DNA of 7,427 bases, from contig JBCCLI010000337.1 in the NCBI GenBank assembly GCA_039026975.1, positions 1-7,427 of the forward strand, given 5' to 3'. Shown here piece by piece: positions 6,678 to 7,427 of the stretch. Below the pieces are notes generated by a model. That model did not search any database. It was not told where the DNA came from and worked only from the letters and a program-made list of their open reading frames with translations. Every line of letters begins with the position of its first letter. Positions within the stretch are counted from its first letter, which is position 1. The DNA is from JBCBKZ01 sp039026975. GTDB taxonomy: Bacteria; Bacteroidota; Bacteroidia; J057. The position numbers and the translations under genes are program-made.

Positions 6678-6784
6678 GCCAGATGACCTTTTTTGAAAGA
6701 CACCCCCTGAGATGAAAATTTGGCCTCTTAAGTCGAATTCAAGGACTTCCCCCTTAACATCACCTGATTCTCCTGCGCGCAGGG

Positions 6785-7084
6785 GTGAATGAACGCGGGG
6801 AGGATGGCTTGTGGGAAGGCCTTAGCTTGTTCGTTCTTGTTTTTGGCTTCGTTTTCAACAAGGAAAATGAAGAAGAGCGACTGATAGAGAAACTCTTTAC
6901 ATGTACTTCAATAGCCGATTTATTTCAAAAAGAACCTTTACCCGTGCTACGTCGCCTGCAGCGAGCCCTTCTTTTTTCCAAAGCAAAAAAAGAAGGAGAA
7001 AATGCATCGCCCCTCCAATGCAAGGCTGTACTCCTCCCACAACCCATGGAGGAACGGCTAGCCCGCTTTGTGCATGAGTTATAG
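6785..7084 (+). CDS. Doubtful 99-codon reading frame, possible remnant
   Basis: A GTG-initiated frame has no in-frame ATG until about residue 88 and no ribosome-binding site in frame. The translation is rich in Leu, Glu, Lys and Arg and would be mostly helical (for example EEERLIEKLF, LPVLRRLQRALLF, MEERLARFVHEL), with a short hydrophobic patch at 13-24. I recognise no family. An overlapping minus-strand frame (6925-7170) is Arg/Ser-rich and less protein-like. An 11-bp AT-rich inverted repeat sits inside it. It could be a real small gene, the remnant of a larger gene, or chance; a remnant or non-coding DNA seems at least as likely as a functional gene. Confidence 0.25.
   Translation: MNERGEDGLWEGLSLFVLVFGFVFNKENEEERLIEKLFTCTSIADLFQKEPLPVLRRLQRALLFSKAKKEGENASPLQCKAVLLPQPMEERLARFVHEL
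6967..6996. repeat. 11-bp inverted repeat inside the doubtful reading frame
   Basis: CCTTCTTTTTT (6967-6977) and AAAAAAGAAGG (6986-6996) are perfectly complementary around an 8-nt loop. The stem is mostly A:T, so any RNA hairpin would be weak, and it is not a standard terminator because no T-run follows the stem on either strand. Confidence 0.5.
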
Positions 7085-7290
7085 AAATATTCTAAATGAT
7101 CTATATCCAGTACGGCTACCCTTATTTTACAGAGGAATGCACGAATGAACACCAATGATCTACACTGCATATATGAATCGGTGGCAAAAAATTCCTATCT
7201 GAAAGTCAGGAAGAACCCGAAGAAAAGACATCAAGCTTGGCCAATAGGTGGCCATCGTACAGGAAGATCATTAGTCATCAGGAAAGTCTC
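7085..7290. other. Non-coding stretch before the 19-bp hairpin
   Basis: No convincing gene is seen. A plus-strand frame starting at 7145 runs through the hairpin to 7342 and has no domain character. The stretch contains short hairpins only (TAGAA/TTCTA at 7082-7094; GGCCA/TGGCC at 7239-7253) and two similar ATGATCTA words (near 7097 and 7155). It is the 3' flank of the partial permease gene. Confidence 0.4.
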
Positions 7291-7335
7291 CAGGTATATT
7301 CGGGATGCTGTGGATAAGCATCCCGAATATACCTG
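7291..7335 (-). terminator. 19-bp perfect hairpin downstream of the partial permease gene
   Basis: The left arm 7291-7309 (CAGGTATATTCGGGATGCT) pairs perfectly with 7317-7335 around a 7-nt loop. It lies 15 bases past the stop of the partial minus-strand permease gene. The central ten pairs, TCGGGATGCT/AGCATCCCGA, are the same as in the hairpin at 3999-4025. There is no T-run after the stem on either strand, so it may be a terminator-like or RNA-protecting 3' hairpin rather than a standard intrinsic terminator. Confidence 0.5.
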
Positions 7336-7350
7336 TTCCTAGAGAATTTA

Positions 7351-7427
7351 CTAGTCAACTCTTAACGAATCAACTGGCTTAGCCTGTGCAGAGATAATGG
7401 TTGACCTTAAGATGGTAAGCAAGGCCA
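7351..7427 (-). CDS. ABC transporter permease paralogue, C-terminal end only
   Basis: Only the last 24 codons and a TAG stop are inside the window; the rest of the gene lies beyond the right edge. The visible tail includes STIISAQAKPVDSLRVD and matches the tail of the complete permease at 23 of 24 residues (final Asp instead of Glu). By my count 56 of 72 bases agree, and 15 of the 16 differences are silent, which points to an old duplication kept under selection rather than a recent copy. The ending is the cytoplasmic tail after the last transmembrane helix of the FtsX/MacB-type permease. Both genes run on the minus strand with this one upstream, but the roughly 0.9-kb gap and the hairpin between them argue for separate transcripts. 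Confidence 0.85.
   Translation of the reverse strand, partial: ALLTILRSTIISAQAKPVDSLRVD

Larger units (their letters stand above)
6476..6784. other. Non-coding stretch upstream of the permease gene
   Basis: These roughly 300 bases hold no convincing gene. A minus-strand frame starting at 6674 overlaps the permease start in another frame and shows no domain character. The stretch contains a promoter-like element (6647-6677), a heptamer direct repeat (6531-6548) and a 12-bp GC palindrome, CCTGCGCGCAGG, at 6772-6783, which stands out in otherwise AT-rich DNA. Confidence 0.5.

Noticed and set aside
6925..7170. 81-codon minus-strand frame opposite the doubtful 99-codon frame
   Set aside because: Arg/Ser-rich composition without hydrophobic core or motifs; typical of a chance antisense frame.
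3993..7335. The related hairpins considered as CRISPR-like or insertion-sequence ends
   Set aside because: There are only two copies more than 3 kb apart, no regular spacers, no transposase and no target-site duplication; they are 3'-end hairpins of paralogous genes.
7145..7342. 65-codon plus-strand frame near the right edge
   Set aside because: It reads straight through the 19-bp hairpin and shows no domain; it is better explained as non-coding 3' flank of the partial permease.

Overview
The window looks like a piece of a Bacteroidota chromosome, most likely Cytophagales-like. The pointers are an 808-residue double-unit FtsX/MacB-type permease of the kind abundant in that phylum, a lipoprotein with an acidic stretch after the lipobox cysteine, start codons without clear Shine-Dalgarno sequences but with A-rich leaders, and a caspase-fold protein whose visible upstream part looks like the beta-sandwich found before the peptidase domain in large Bacteroidota caspase proteins. 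This assignment is from protein style only; there is no marker gene.

Layout, left to right. Positions 1-961 (+) hold the C-terminal part of a caspase-like (C14/metacaspase type) cysteine peptidase with an intact His/Cys dyad; its start lies outside the window. It overlaps by one base (TAATG) a small VOC-superfamily protein (961-1368, +). That pair converges on a hypothetical lipoprotein (1428-2177, -), and a hairpin terminator serving the lipoprotein gene contains the VOC stop codon in its stem. Divergent from the lipoprotein is a 66-residue zinc-ribbon/transmembrane protein (2371-2571, +). A patatin-like phospholipase with unusual active-site motifs follows (2784-3992, +). It converges on a large ABC-transporter permease (4049-6475, -), with a strong hairpin between them.

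Positions 6476-7350 hold no convincing gene. They contain the permease upstream region (a promoter-like element and a heptamer direct repeat), a doubtful 99-codon reading frame, and a 19-bp perfect hairpin. At the right edge (7351-7427, -) is the extreme C-terminus of a second permease. Its 24 visible residues match the first permease at 23 positions, and a related hairpin lies just downstream of it, so the permeases form a same-strand paralogous pair.

No complete, clearly recognisable multigene system is visible. The most distinctive points are the caspase-VOC overlapping pair, the divergent patatin, the paralogous permeases with matching 3' hairpins, and the unexplained 6.5-7.3 kb stretch. 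Caspase-like and patatin-like enzymes are both known effector families in bacterial immunity, but here they sit in separate transcription units without a recognisable sensor, so a defence role is speculation.
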